The translations under genes and the position numbers were made by a program. Shown here piece after piece: positions 8,892 through 16,894 of a DNA stretch of 38,218 nucleotides. This DNA comes from CAZBGQ01 sp964491515 (GTDB lineage Bacteria; Patescibacteriota; Gracilibacteria; UBA1369; UBA12473): assembly GCA_964491515.1 (NCBI GenBank), contig CAZBGQ010000016.1, positions 1 through 38,218 of the forward strand. The letters are read 5' to 3'. Below the pieces are notes generated by a model. That model did no database searches and was not told where the DNA came from. It saw only the letters and a list, made by a program, of their open reading frames with translations. Each line of letters begins with the position of its first letter. Position 1 is the first letter of the stretch.

Positions 8892-10889
8892 GTCGTTCAG
8901 CTCCGTTTCTTCCAATATCTTGATGTTGAACTTAACCGCCTTATCGTACTTGGATCCGGCATTTTCTCCTGCCACTAAATAGTCTGTTTTCGCGCTGACT
9001 GAACCACTGACGTGCCCCCCATGTGCTTTGATGACCGCCTTTATTTCATCCCTAGGCTTGGAGAGAGTTCCTGTAACTACAAATGTTTTACCGCCCAATG
9101 TTTGGGGTGTGTTCGCTTTCTCGCTCTGAGTGAATTGAATGCCATGGTGTTCGAGCTTTTCTAGAATGTGTAGGTGATCTGGATTTAAAAACCAATCGTG
9201 AATCGACTGCCCTACTTTTTCACCAATTCCTTCAATATCTACCCATTCTTCCATCGTTACCTTTTGCGCTATTTCTCCTACTAGTATGGGCCCCAGCCCG
9301 TTTTCTGAACACTTTTTTTGTTCTACATGATCGGCGACTAGCTCACTCGACTGTTCCCCTATATGCCTAATCCCAAGCGCGAAAATAAATCGTGGAAGGC
9401 TAACTTTTTGTGCCTTTTTAAGCGCCTCCACTACTTTGGTAGCGCGCGTTTCCTTAAACAGATCCAAAGTCAGAAAATCGTCCTCAGTTAGCGAAAATAA
9501 ATCAGCTCCATCACTCGTCAATCCTGCATCAATCAGCTGATCAATTATTTTCTCACCTAATCCATCAACATTGAACGCGCCTCGTGACACGAAATGAATC
9601 ATTCTCTCACGTTCTACGGCAAAACAATTGGCATTTGTGCATCGAGTTATTGCTTCTCCTTCCTGGCGCTCTACGGGGCTCTCACACACCGGACATTGAG
9701 TGGGAAATATGAAATCGACTTCCTTGCCGGTGCGCAGATCGGTCAAGACTTCTACCACTTCCGGGATAATATCCCCTGCTTTTTGAATGATGACCGAATC
9801 TCCGATTTTAACTCCTTTCCGACGGATTTCACCTTCGTTGTGAAGCGTGGCACGAGAGACAGTACTCCCATCTACAAATGTTGGCTCTAAATGAGCCACT
9901 GGAGTCAGCGCTCCCGTTCGTCCAACCTGAATCACAATGTCCAGAACTCGACTGGTTGCTTGCTCCGCAGGAAACTTATAAGCCAGTGCGTAGCGGGGTG
10001 CTTTTCCGGTATATCCGAGACGTCTGTGCTGGTCGAGATCATTGACCTTGATGACAATTCCATCTACATCATAATCCTGCTTTTTACGCGCATCTGTCCA
10101 GGAGTGACAGAATTCAATCACCTCCCCAATTGATCCTTTGTGTACAAATTTTGTGTTCACTTTTAGGCCCAGCGCCATAAGGGTTTCCAGTAACGCCTTC
10201 TGCGTCTTTGGTTGAGTCTCTAGCGTGTTTTCTCCTAGCGAATAAAAGAACATATCCAGATCACGTTTTGCTGCCACCTGCGGATCCAATTGACGGACCG
10301 TTCCAGCAGCTGCGTTTCTTGGATTTACGAAATCATCTTTTATCTTTTCGAAGCTTGCCTTAGGCATGAAGACCTCCCCTGACACCTCCAGATCAATAGG
10401 CTGCTGCAACATAAGTGGAACGCTTTTGATGGTTCGGATGGTGTGGGTTATGTCTTCCCCTTCTCCTCCATCTCCACGAGTTATTGCGCGGGCCAATTTC
10501 CCTTTTTCATACCACAGCGTCACATTCAAACCATCTATTTTGAGTTCACAAATGAATTCAATTTTCTCTCCAGGCAGTAGTTTTGAAATCCGTGTTCCCC
10601 ATTCTTCAATGTGTTCATCAGAAAATGCATCTTGGAGACTCCACTTTCGTGTCTTATGTTTTATCTTTGCAAATCTTCCAGAAAGAGCACTTCCAACCCG
10701 TTGACTGGGAGAATCCTCCGTCACTAATTCAGGAAATGCGGCTTCCAAATCCATCAATTCTCGCTTGAGTGAATCCCTCACCGCTTCGGACACCGGCGAC
10801 TCATTCAAAACAAAATAGTGATGATTCAGTTCACGAATTTTATCCTTAAGTTTTTCTATGCGTTCTTTGGCTTGGTCTTCAGAGATCAT
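8877..10889 (-). CDS. ligA: NAD-dependent DNA ligase
   Basis: Seals nicks during replication and repair using NAD+. Domain order is complete over 670 residues: domain Ia, adenylation domain with lysine K117 in ELKIDG, OB fold, zinc finger (CPVC...CTNANC), helix-hairpin-helix region with GLGEKIIDQL, and a C-terminal BRCT domain starting near LGGKTFVVTGTL. The ATG is clear. Domain Ia is odd: where the family usually has DAEYD it reads EAVRD, and the histidine of the YH pair is phenylalanine. These positions bind the nicotinamide mononucleotide half of NAD+ in characterised ligases. All other catalytic motifs look intact, so the enzyme is probably active. Confidence 0.95.
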   Translation of the reverse strand: MISEDQAKERIEKLKDKIRELNHHYFVLNESPVSEAVRDSLKRELMDLEAAFPELVTEDSPSQRVGSALSGRFAKIKHKTRKWSLQDAFSDEHIEEWGTRISKLLPGEKIEFICELKIDGLNVTLWYEKGKLARAITRGDGGEGEDITHTIRTIKSVPLMLQQPIDLEVSGEVFMPKASFEKIKDDFVNPRNAAAGTVRQLDPQVAAKRDLDMFFYSLGENTLETQPKTQKALLETLMALGLKVNTKFVHKGSIGEVIEFCHSWTDARKKQDYDVDGIVIKVNDLDQHRRLGYTGKAPRYALAYKFPAEQATSRVLDIVIQVGRTGALTPVAHLEPTFVDGSTVSRATLHNEGEIRRKGVKIGDSVIIQKAGDIIPEVVEVLTDLRTGKEVDFIFPTQCPVCESPVERQEGEAITRCTNANCFAVERERMIHFVSRGAFNVDGLGEKIIDQLIDAGLTSDGADLFSLTEDDFLTLDLFKETRATKVVEALKKAQKVSLPRFIFALGIRHIGEQSSELVADHVEQKKCSENGLGPILVGEIAQKVTMEEWVDIEGIGEKVGQSIHDWFLNPDHLHILEKLEHHGIQFTQSEKANTPQTLGGKTFVVTGTLSKPRDEIKAVIKAHGGHVSGSVSAKTDYLVAGENAGSKYDKAVKFNIKILEETELNDLLGL

Positions 10890-10895
10890 TTAGGA

Positions 10896-10924
10896 TTGTT
10901 ATGTACATCGTTTCCTGGTATACT
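10896..10924 (+). promoter_or_regulatory. Candidate promoter for the 10965-13270 gene pair
   Basis: TTGTTA (10896-10901), 17-nt spacer, TATACT (10919-10924). It lies in the 75-nt divergent space between ligA and the plus-strand gene at 10965, leaving a leader of about 34 nt. No Shine-Dalgarno sequence precedes the ATG. Confidence 0.5.
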
Positions 10925-10964
10925 TATATGATAGATTGAACCTGATTTCATGTAAAGTTTCACC

Positions 10965-11366
10965 ATGAACGACTCCTCCAATCCACTCTATGATCCTGCC
11001 ACCGACAATGCTCCCATTGCCGATGACACTCAAGTCATGCTCAATAAGCCGGCAGATATAGACCACTGTTTTGAACCCGCAGATGAGGATTTTCTTAAAG
11101 ATATTATTGCTAAATTTGATTCCGGAACGATCAATCGCCATGCACCTAGTTCTCTTTTGAACGGGAAAATGTACGAAAATCTTGAGCAAGTCCAAAAGGC
11201 ACGAGCCGATCAAAACGCGCTCACCATTTTGGCACGCCTCCGAGAAATTTATGACTGGTGGCAACTCAACCCTGAACCTAGTTTCCAGATCAAAAACCAA
11301 CTTCACTCCATCCGACTCACCAAGGAAAACTTGGAAGAAGAGTTGGGTGATATTTACATAATTTAG
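10965..11366 (+). CDS. Hypothetical protein, 133 aa
   Basis: Not recognised. The N-terminal 40 residues are polar and acidic. The remainder looks helical, with a segment around LNGKMYENLEQVQKAR and a tryptophan pair in YDWWQLNP. There is no signal peptide or membrane helix. It is separated by only 2 nt from the next gene and has a plausible promoter upstream, so it is likely the first gene of a two-gene unit. The opposite-strand frame across the same bases lacks protein-like composition. Confidence 0.7.
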   Translation: MNDSSNPLYDPATDNAPIADDTQVMLNKPADIDHCFEPADEDFLKDIIAKFDSGTINRHAPSSLLNGKMYENLEQVQKARADQNALTILARLREIYDWWQLNPEPSFQIKNQLHSIRLTKENLEEELGDIYII

Positions 11367-11368
11367 TC

Positions 11369-13270
11369 ATGAGCACACCAACACCATCACCGTCACCAGC
11401 TCCCGCTTCGGATGCTACAGGAACTGACCAGCCGACTCCGGCTGCCTCAGCCCCGGAAGATGCCGATCAGTTGCAAGCACATCAGGACGCCGCAACCGCG
11501 GATGCGGAAACAGTCCATGAAGCGGCCACTGCACAAGTCCAGGCGGACGATACTGAACGCCGCGAAGCCTTGGCCGAATCATTGCCACTAGCAGGGGTTT
11601 ATCAGGCGGTGAGACTGGCTAAGACCTGGGTTTCCGATAAAGCCAATCACGATATTATCAAGCGAGAGTATAAGCGTAATGCCATCATCCGAGAACTCAC
11701 CGAGCTTCAGATAGATGAGGGAGGAGAGGAAGATGGGTTACCTTCTGCGAAGGACCTAATTAATGGTGGGGATTATTTGGGTGCGCGTAATAAGCTTGAA
11801 CGTATTCGGCGTGATCTTGATTCCGCAGGTTGGTTTGAACCTCTAAAAGAGAAAGAACCAGGCCAAGCAATTCTTGATGAGCTGGATGTGGAAATTGCTC
11901 GGGTTAAGGAGTTGGAGGCTAGTCCGCCTGAAACGGCGGAGCCTGAAGCTGCGGCTCCTGAGACTGTAGTGCCTGATGCCGCGCCCGCTGCATCAGCTGA
12001 TGAAGAGCCCTCCTCACTCATGCTTCCCGAAGAAGAGGCCCGTCTCGATGAGTTAGGAGATTCCACTATCGATATTACATCTAAGCGTATAATCCCCAAA
12101 TTTGATGAGACAATTACATTTTTAGGTGATCAGAAAGAATCTTTACTTGAGAATATAACTATACGGGCAAAGAAGGGCAAAGAAATTCGAGATGGCTATA
12201 CTAAGGCCAAGACCTCCCTTGAAGGTTTTTCTACACGAATCACTGAGCTTGACACCAAAATCTTTTCTCAAGATTCATCATTCTTGTCGATTTCGGACGC
12301 ACTTCCCCTACTTTCCACTCTTGGGGGAGAGGTCGATTCGTTTTTTGGTGAATCGGTTGCCTCCTCTGAGGCCGCATTAGTTGAGCTTGATTCGCTCACT
12401 GGGCTTAAAAAGAAAATGACAAAAGGTAAACGATCAGTTTTTGTCGCTACCATCGATACGCTTAAGGCCACACGTCAAGCGTTTGCAACGCACTTTCAAG
12501 ATAAAGAGCAGTCCTATCGAGATCTTCAAGGGGGAAAGGAAGAAGTTAGCACTGCCATGGCAGCCCGCGGGGTTGAATCCGCTCGCATTGAAGATGCTAT
12601 GAGCTCGGGCGCTGAAAAACAAGCCGAGCGGGCATCCAAAACTCATGACGACTCTAAGGAAAAGGCCGGAACGCGTGAGGAGGAAGATGAAGATGTGGAG
12701 GAATCCGCGGAAGACGAAGCCCTTGCCTCCATCGCAAAAGTCTATGAAATGAAGGATGATCTTATGGATGCCGTGGGCAAAAATCAGTATATAAAGGCCC
12801 TGATGTTGGGAGTTGTCATGATGCTGACGGTGGTTGGAAATCTGGGCATACTTATGGAAGATTCTGGCGGGCTCATGGACCTTGTGGGAGATTTATTCTC
12901 GGAGGAAGAGGAAGCTGCTCCCCCTGAATCTATAGCCGCTGTTTTGGACTCGTTTTCCATCACGGCGGAAAATGATCGACTGAAAGAATTCAAGGACATC
13001 CCCCTGGCAGATTTACTGGCACATAAAGATGGGACTCTTGCAGATGATTCCCCTTCAAAGGAGACACTGGATTTATTCAAAGAAACGGATGAAGGTTTCT
13101 ACGCAGCTCTTATGACCGAGGTTTTTGTAACTAATGAGGGAAATGCCTTCATGGAGGCGGCCGAAACTACAACTGGAGACGATGATGCTGATGCTGATGA
13201 CTCTCGAAATATGACTCTGGGTGGATTCATTCAATCTAAACTTGAATCCTGGAAACGTACTGAAAATTAA
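11369..13270 (+). CDS. Hypothetical acidic coiled-coil protein with one membrane helix
   Basis: Unrecognised 633-residue protein. The first 60 residues are a Pro/Ala/Ser/Thr-rich low-complexity region. Long charged, probably coiled-coil segments follow, with an Ala/Pro/Glu-rich linker at about residues 190-215. A single hydrophobic helix (LMLGVVMMLTVVGNLGILM, about 476-494) is followed by an acidic C-terminal domain with KEFKDIPLADLLAHKD. There is no signal peptide. It is probably membrane-anchored in the middle, but topology cannot be fixed. It sits 2 nt after the previous gene. Its composition resembles the PVE-repeat protein and the 22024-23379 protein, suggesting lineage-specific proteins of one broad kind. 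Confidence 0.8.
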   Translation: MSTPTPSPSPAPASDATGTDQPTPAASAPEDADQLQAHQDAATADAETVHEAATAQVQADDTERREALAESLPLAGVYQAVRLAKTWVSDKANHDIIKREYKRNAIIRELTELQIDEGGEEDGLPSAKDLINGGDYLGARNKLERIRRDLDSAGWFEPLKEKEPGQAILDELDVEIARVKELEASPPETAEPEAAAPETVVPDAAPAASADEEPSSLMLPEEEARLDELGDSTIDITSKRIIPKFDETITFLGDQKESLLENITIRAKKGKEIRDGYTKAKTSLEGFSTRITELDTKIFSQDSSFLSISDALPLLSTLGGEVDSFFGESVASSEAALVELDSLTGLKKKMTKGKRSVFVATIDTLKATRQAFATHFQDKEQSYRDLQGGKEEVSTAMAARGVESARIEDAMSSGAEKQAERASKTHDDSKEKAGTREEEDEDVEESAEDEALASIAKVYEMKDDLMDAVGKNQYIKALMLGVVMMLTVVGNLGILMEDSGGLMDLVGDLFSEEEEAAPPESIAAVLDSFSITAENDRLKEFKDIPLADLLAHKDGTLADDSPSKETLDLFKETDEGFYAALMTEVFVTNEGNAFMEAAETTTGDDDADADDSRNMTLGGFIQSKLESWKRTEN

Positions 13271-13272
13271 GC

Positions 13273-13278
13273 TATAAT
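13273..13278 (+). promoter_or_regulatory. -10 element upstream of the 13300 gene
   Basis: Perfect TATAAT 22 nt upstream of the ATG at 13300. A weak -35 (TGGAAA, 4 of 6) lies 17 nt further upstream, inside the end of the previous gene. The downstream gene may therefore be expressed separately from its neighbour. Confidence 0.4.
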
Positions 13279-13299
13279 ATATTCAACTAATTCAATCTT

Positions 13300-13758
13300 A
13301 TGGACGGACAAGACCCCACTCAACAAGGCGCAACCGGAGCAACTGGCTCCACTCAGACAAAAAGTCGTATTCCTGCGGCAGTGTCAGCTAAATTTCCTGA
13401 TCTTGAGGAACTGGTTCTCAAGACTGAATCCATGACTGATGAAGAGAGAGATTATTGGTTTCAAATTTTGCCGATTATGACTGACCAACAGGTTGAAAAA
13501 TTGCGTGGAATTTTGATTCACGAAAAAGATCAGTTGTCTAAACTTGATTCTGAATATGAGAAAGAGCTTTCCAAGATCAATGATAAGCATTTGAGCCAGT
13601 GGGAAGCCGATGACGCTCGCAAGAAACGTGAAGAGCGCCAAGCCGCTGAGAGTGCCCACGAAGCCGAGGAAAAAGCAGCAGAAGAAGCACTTCTAGGCAC
13701 CATTGATGAATTAGACTCCGAGCCTGAAGACTCAAGTGCAGCTCCATTGGCTGGCTAG
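13300..13758 (+). CDS. Hypothetical coiled-coil protein, 152 aa
   Basis: Not recognised. The first 20 residues are Gly/Ala/Thr/Gln-rich and look disordered. A helical segment around LEELVLKTESMTDEERDYWF follows, and from about residue 70 to 130 a highly charged run with Lys/Glu/Ala heptad-like spacing typical of a coiled coil. The C-terminal tail is acidic. No signal peptide or membrane segment is present, so it is probably cytoplasmic and perhaps a partner of the coiled-coil protein before it (inference from adjacency only). Its TAG stop shares the palindrome CTAG with the stop of the convergent sortase gene. Confidence 0.75.
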   Translation: MDGQDPTQQGATGATGSTQTKSRIPAAVSAKFPDLEELVLKTESMTDEERDYWFQILPIMTDQQVEKLRGILIHEKDQLSKLDSEYEKELSKINDKHLSQWEADDARKKREERQAAESAHEAEEKAAEEALLGTIDELDSEPEDSSAAPLAG

Positions 13759-14549
13759 ATTTCTTCAGCAATCACAACCAATCGTTTGATGTTTGTTCCG
13801 ACTGGGGAACAGGTCATTAAGGTGAGGAATTTCCCTTTTCCTTGCTCAAGTACGCTCACATCATTATTTTTTACTTCCTTCTTTTCACGCACAACGTAGT
13901 GGTGTTTCTCCTGGTTGTAGTACACGATGATGTCGTCTCCCATCTCCACGTCCTTTAAACGTGCAAACACGCTCTTAAAGCTACCTGGAGCCCATGGATA
14001 GTATGAACTGTGCCCTGTAATGAACACATTTCCCTCCTCTCCTGGATTGGCGGTTCCCGGATAGTGGATCACTCCGTTTTCGAGATCTTTCTGAAAAGTT
14101 TTTTCAAGGGACTTCCAATCTGCATTCATCAGTTTCTGTGGATCTGAATCAATGAGTGGAATGTTTTTATCTATTTTCGGAATGATGATGCGATTGTCTG
14201 GAGGTGTGATGGCTAGGTTTAATTCCGGGATTTGAGCTTTCTGTGCGATAGCCGTACGTTCAACTACCAATAACTTTTGAATTTTAGGTTGCTCCTCAAC
14301 AGGTTCAACATGCTGATTTAGCGCCGCCTGGCTTGTCTCATCTGCTGTGAGCAGAGAAGCCTGAATGATTTCACTGTAAGAGGCCGCATTGAGAGTGAAA
14401 AAGCCCCCGGCAAAAAGAATCATTGAAAACAGTCCCGCCCTTAGGATTTGGCTAGCCGTCTCCATTAGTGGGCGTCGTCGAACCACTGGTGGCTCAAGCA
14501 AGGGAATGATGTAATGATCTTGGGACACAATGAGTGGTTTTAAATCCAC
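13755..14549 (-). CDS. Sortase family cysteine transpeptidase
   Basis: Membrane-anchored transpeptidase that cleaves a C-terminal sorting signal and attaches proteins to the envelope or to each other. A cytoplasmic N-terminus of about 37 residues precedes one membrane helix (residues 38-56). The catalytic domain has H180 in ITGHSS, C247 in LTLMTC and R256 in GTNIKR, so the sortase triad is complete. Length and motifs suit class D/E-type sortases, but the class is uncertain. The GTG at 14549 lies only 2 nt from a TATAAT (14557-14552), so transcription would start inside the gene as drawn. An in-frame GTG at 14528 is an alternative start. No protein with an obvious LPxTG-like signal was found in the window. 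Confidence 0.88.
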   Translation of the reverse strand: MDLKPLIVSQDHYIIPLLEPPVVRRRPLMETASQILRAGLFSMILFAGGFFTLNAASYSEIIQASLLTADETSQAALNQHVEPVEEQPKIQKLLVVERTAIAQKAQIPELNLAITPPDNRIIIPKIDKNIPLIDSDPQKLMNADWKSLEKTFQKDLENGVIHYPGTANPGEEGNVFITGHSSYYPWAPGSFKSVFARLKDVEMGDDIIVYYNQEKHHYVVREKKEVKNNDVSVLEQGKGKFLTLMTCSPVGTNIKRLVVIAEEI

Positions 14550-14551
14550 AC

Positions 14552-14557
14552 ATTATA
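14552..14557 (-). promoter_or_regulatory. -10 element at the sortase start
   Basis: TATAAT on the minus strand, 2 nt before the GTG at 14549. No convincing -35 is seen. If active, transcription starts near codon 2, which argues for a downstream translation start. Confidence 0.35.
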
Positions 14558-14582
14558 CCAAATTTAAGGTTAAAAGTCCATG

Positions 14583-15452
14583 CTACTCACTCCTTGCGTG
14601 GGCACACACCTTCTGATCAATCGCGAACTTAGGGTGTCTTCGATCCGGTTGCTCTCTCATCCTCCAGCTTATTGGCGATTTTTCCTCGTTCTCGATCAGC
14701 CCGCGGTGGGCCAATTCGTTGTGTGCTTTGCAAAGGGGTTGCAGTCGGTCAGGATCATGCGCATGTTTTAGGGCCCACCGCTCTGTGTGGTGCAACTGAT
14801 ATATTGGCTTTTTGCAGGTTGAATACGCGCATTTATTGTTTGTTCGCGTGGTCACGTATTTGCGAATTTTTGCTGGAATGTGCCGGGATTTGGTTTGTAC
14901 TGATTCGGGTTTATTTTTCTCTCCTTCTTGTTCAACCTCATCTAGAAATTTGCCCAATAGTTTTTCGAAGTCTGCTCGTTTGCTCAGTTGGTCTAAACGT
15001 TTGGCAAGTATCTCGGGTAAATCTACTTTTATCGTCATTTTGGGCGATTTTGCAGGTTGGAGACTTGTCACGTGACAAGACTTTTTGGTTTCCCGTACGT
15101 ATGTTTCTAGCCCCCGAACGGTCAAATTCTCCGCTTTGTCCGCCCAGAACTTGGCCGTTTCTTCGGTTGCCACGTTTGCCACAGGCCGCACAGCGTGAAT
15201 CCCCTTCTCCCGAGCAACTTTCAAGAGCGCTGGCATGTGTTCGATTTTTCGAACTGTCCACAGAGCTAGTTCAACTTGATAGCGGCTCATGTTGGCTAAT
15301 TTAGCGGCGTATTCGTAAATTGACCCAAATCCTTCCTTCTTCCAGATTCGTTGGCGGTCGATTTCAGGTAACATCAAGGCACATTCTCTCATAAGCTTTT
15401 TGATATTTTTTCCGCATTCAGCAAACCGTTTGTGGAGTTCTTTTTTTGTCAT
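14583..15452 (-). CDS. HNH endonuclease domain protein
   Basis: 289-residue protein with a C-terminal HNH nuclease domain: CAYSTC supplies a zinc-binding pair, LHHTERWALKH holds the HH catalytic histidine region, and LCKAHNELAH completes the motif with another Cys/His/Asn set. The N-terminal two thirds are helical, with SIYEYAAKLANMSRYQVE and a VRPVANVATEE segment like those preceding HNH domains in a widespread standalone HNH family. Target and role are unknown: such genes occur both as mobile passengers and as resident nucleases. It is monocistronic with 170 nt of spacer on its 5' side. No partner methylase or phage gene lies beside it. Confidence 0.85.
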   Translation of the reverse strand: MTKKELHKRFAECGKNIKKLMRECALMLPEIDRQRIWKKEGFGSIYEYAAKLANMSRYQVELALWTVRKIEHMPALLKVAREKGIHAVRPVANVATEETAKFWADKAENLTVRGLETYVRETKKSCHVTSLQPAKSPKMTIKVDLPEILAKRLDQLSKRADFEKLLGKFLDEVEQEGEKNKPESVQTKSRHIPAKIRKYVTTRTNNKCAYSTCKKPIYQLHHTERWALKHAHDPDRLQPLCKAHNELAHRGLIENEEKSPISWRMREQPDRRHPKFAIDQKVCAHARSE

Positions 15453-15622
15453 TTCGGAGGGGGTTAATAGGTGCTAATAATATCACCTTTCAACCAGTTA
15501 ATCCATCATTTTACCTTGCCTGATTGTGAGCCCCTATTCTAATGATTAACAAATCCTGACACGGCGGTCCGGTTTTTGCACAGTCTGTTCAAATCTCCGC
15601 TACTCGCCCACCACAAACCGCC

Positions 15623-16810
15623 TCACAAAATCACGCCCCCTCCCAGACAAATCTCTCCGTCATAAAACACAGCAAACTGGCCAGCTGCCAAACCTTGATC
15701 CGATTCCTCCAATTTCACATTCGCGCGTAGATTCGCCGCGCCCACCTCACCCTTAGCGCGCCCTCCAACCGAGCCTCCCATTTCCACCTCGTCTTCGCCA
15801 TCAAACCTCACCTCGGCTTTATACATTTGCTCTCCATGGCGAACTTTTACTGAAAGCGCAACCGAGTTGCCGTCCACTGTTTTGACCGACGCCTCACCAG
15901 CCGCCTCATCCACCGCCCGCCCCACCTCGCCGCCCACCGTCGGTTCATACCCGGACAGCCAGTTCAACGCCCCTACTTCAAATTCATTTCGAATTTTATC
16001 CTCCGTATGATAACTGCGCGAAATAAATACCACGTTTTCAGCTGGATCCTTACGTACCACGTACCAGGGCCCTCCGCTCAAGCCCATGCCCTGACGCTGC
16101 CCAATCGTGTAGTACCAAAAACCCTGATGCTTTCCAATTACTTCATTGGTTTCCACCTCAATAAAATCTCCTTCTTTCTCTCCTAAATGGTGCTTAACAA
16201 ATTCGCTGAATTTTATTTTCCCCAGAAAACAAATCCCCTGACTATCCTTACGATTTTTATTGGGCAAATCGTACTTCTCGGCAAGTTCTCTTATTTCTTT
16301 TTTGGTATAATTCCCGATAGGAAACATGGCTCGCTTAAGCTGTTCCTGACTAAGATGCGCAAGAAAATAGGTTTGATCTTTGATGGGATCCGGTGAGCGC
16401 TTCAAATACGCCACCCCATTATCTTCTTCTAGCTGTGCGTAATGACCGGTCGCTACTTTTTCATATGATTTGTCTATTTTTTCGTAAAATCTCCCAAATT
16501 TAATGCGCTGATTACACATCATGTCCGGGTTTGGTGTCCGTCCTGCCTCCACTTCTTCGATCGTGTATTTGACCACTTCATCCCAGTATTCCTTTTGCAT
16601 AGAAATAACCTCCAAAGGAATATCTGCCTGTTCACACACAGCACGCACGACTTCTAGATCATCTTCCCAGGGACACTCTCCCAAAAAAGCCAACTCATCT
16701 TCGAGCCAGATCTTTAAATAAAATGCGGTTATCTCATGCCCTGCCTCCTTTAGTAGATGCAATGCCACTGAGCTATCCACTCCTCCAGAAATCAATAATG
16801 CGACTTTCAT
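15623..16810 (-). CDS. mnmA: tRNA-specific 2-thiouridylase
   Basis: Thiolates U34 of Lys, Glu and Gln tRNAs. The PP-loop ATPase motif SGGVDSS is at residues 8-14. The catalytic cysteine pair is C99 in NPDMMCN and C194 in GICFLG, with D97 before the first cysteine. The central domain and the C-terminal barrel are present, ending with AGQFAVFYDGE and LGGG. The 395 residues exceed the usual 360-370, and the extra length is a Gly/Ala/Val/Glu-rich insertion in the C-terminal barrel (about residues 335-365). The GC-rich third of the gene is also visible at the base level. ATG start with AGGA at 7-nt spacing, or alternatively a -10 box at the same place. Confidence 0.95.
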   Translation of the reverse strand: MKVALLISGGVDSSVALHLLKEAGHEITAFYLKIWLEDELAFLGECPWEDDLEVVRAVCEQADIPLEVISMQKEYWDEVVKYTIEEVEAGRTPNPDMMCNQRIKFGRFYEKIDKSYEKVATGHYAQLEEDNGVAYLKRSPDPIKDQTYFLAHLSQEQLKRAMFPIGNYTKKEIRELAEKYDLPNKNRKDSQGICFLGKIKFSEFVKHHLGEKEGDFIEVETNEVIGKHQGFWYYTIGQRQGMGLSGGPWYVVRKDPAENVVFISRSYHTEDKIRNEFEVGALNWLSGYEPTVGGEVGRAVDEAAGEASVKTVDGNSVALSVKVRHGEQMYKAEVRFDGEDEVEMGGSVGGRAKGEVGAANLRANVKLEESDQGLAAGQFAVFYDGEICLGGGVIL

Positions 16811-16816
16811 GCGGCT

Positions 16817-16846
16817 ATCCTACCCAAAACACAACCAATTTGCCAA
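16817..16846 (-). promoter_or_regulatory. Candidate mnmA promoter
   Basis: Minus strand TTGGCA (16846-16841), 18-nt spacer, TAGGAT (16822-16817), then 6 nt to the ATG, which would give an almost leaderless mRNA. The TAGGA could instead be a Shine-Dalgarno sequence. Confidence 0.4.
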
Positions 16847-16894
16847 CCTGTTAAGTATGTGCAATAATTGTTCCTAACTGTTGATACATTGAAT

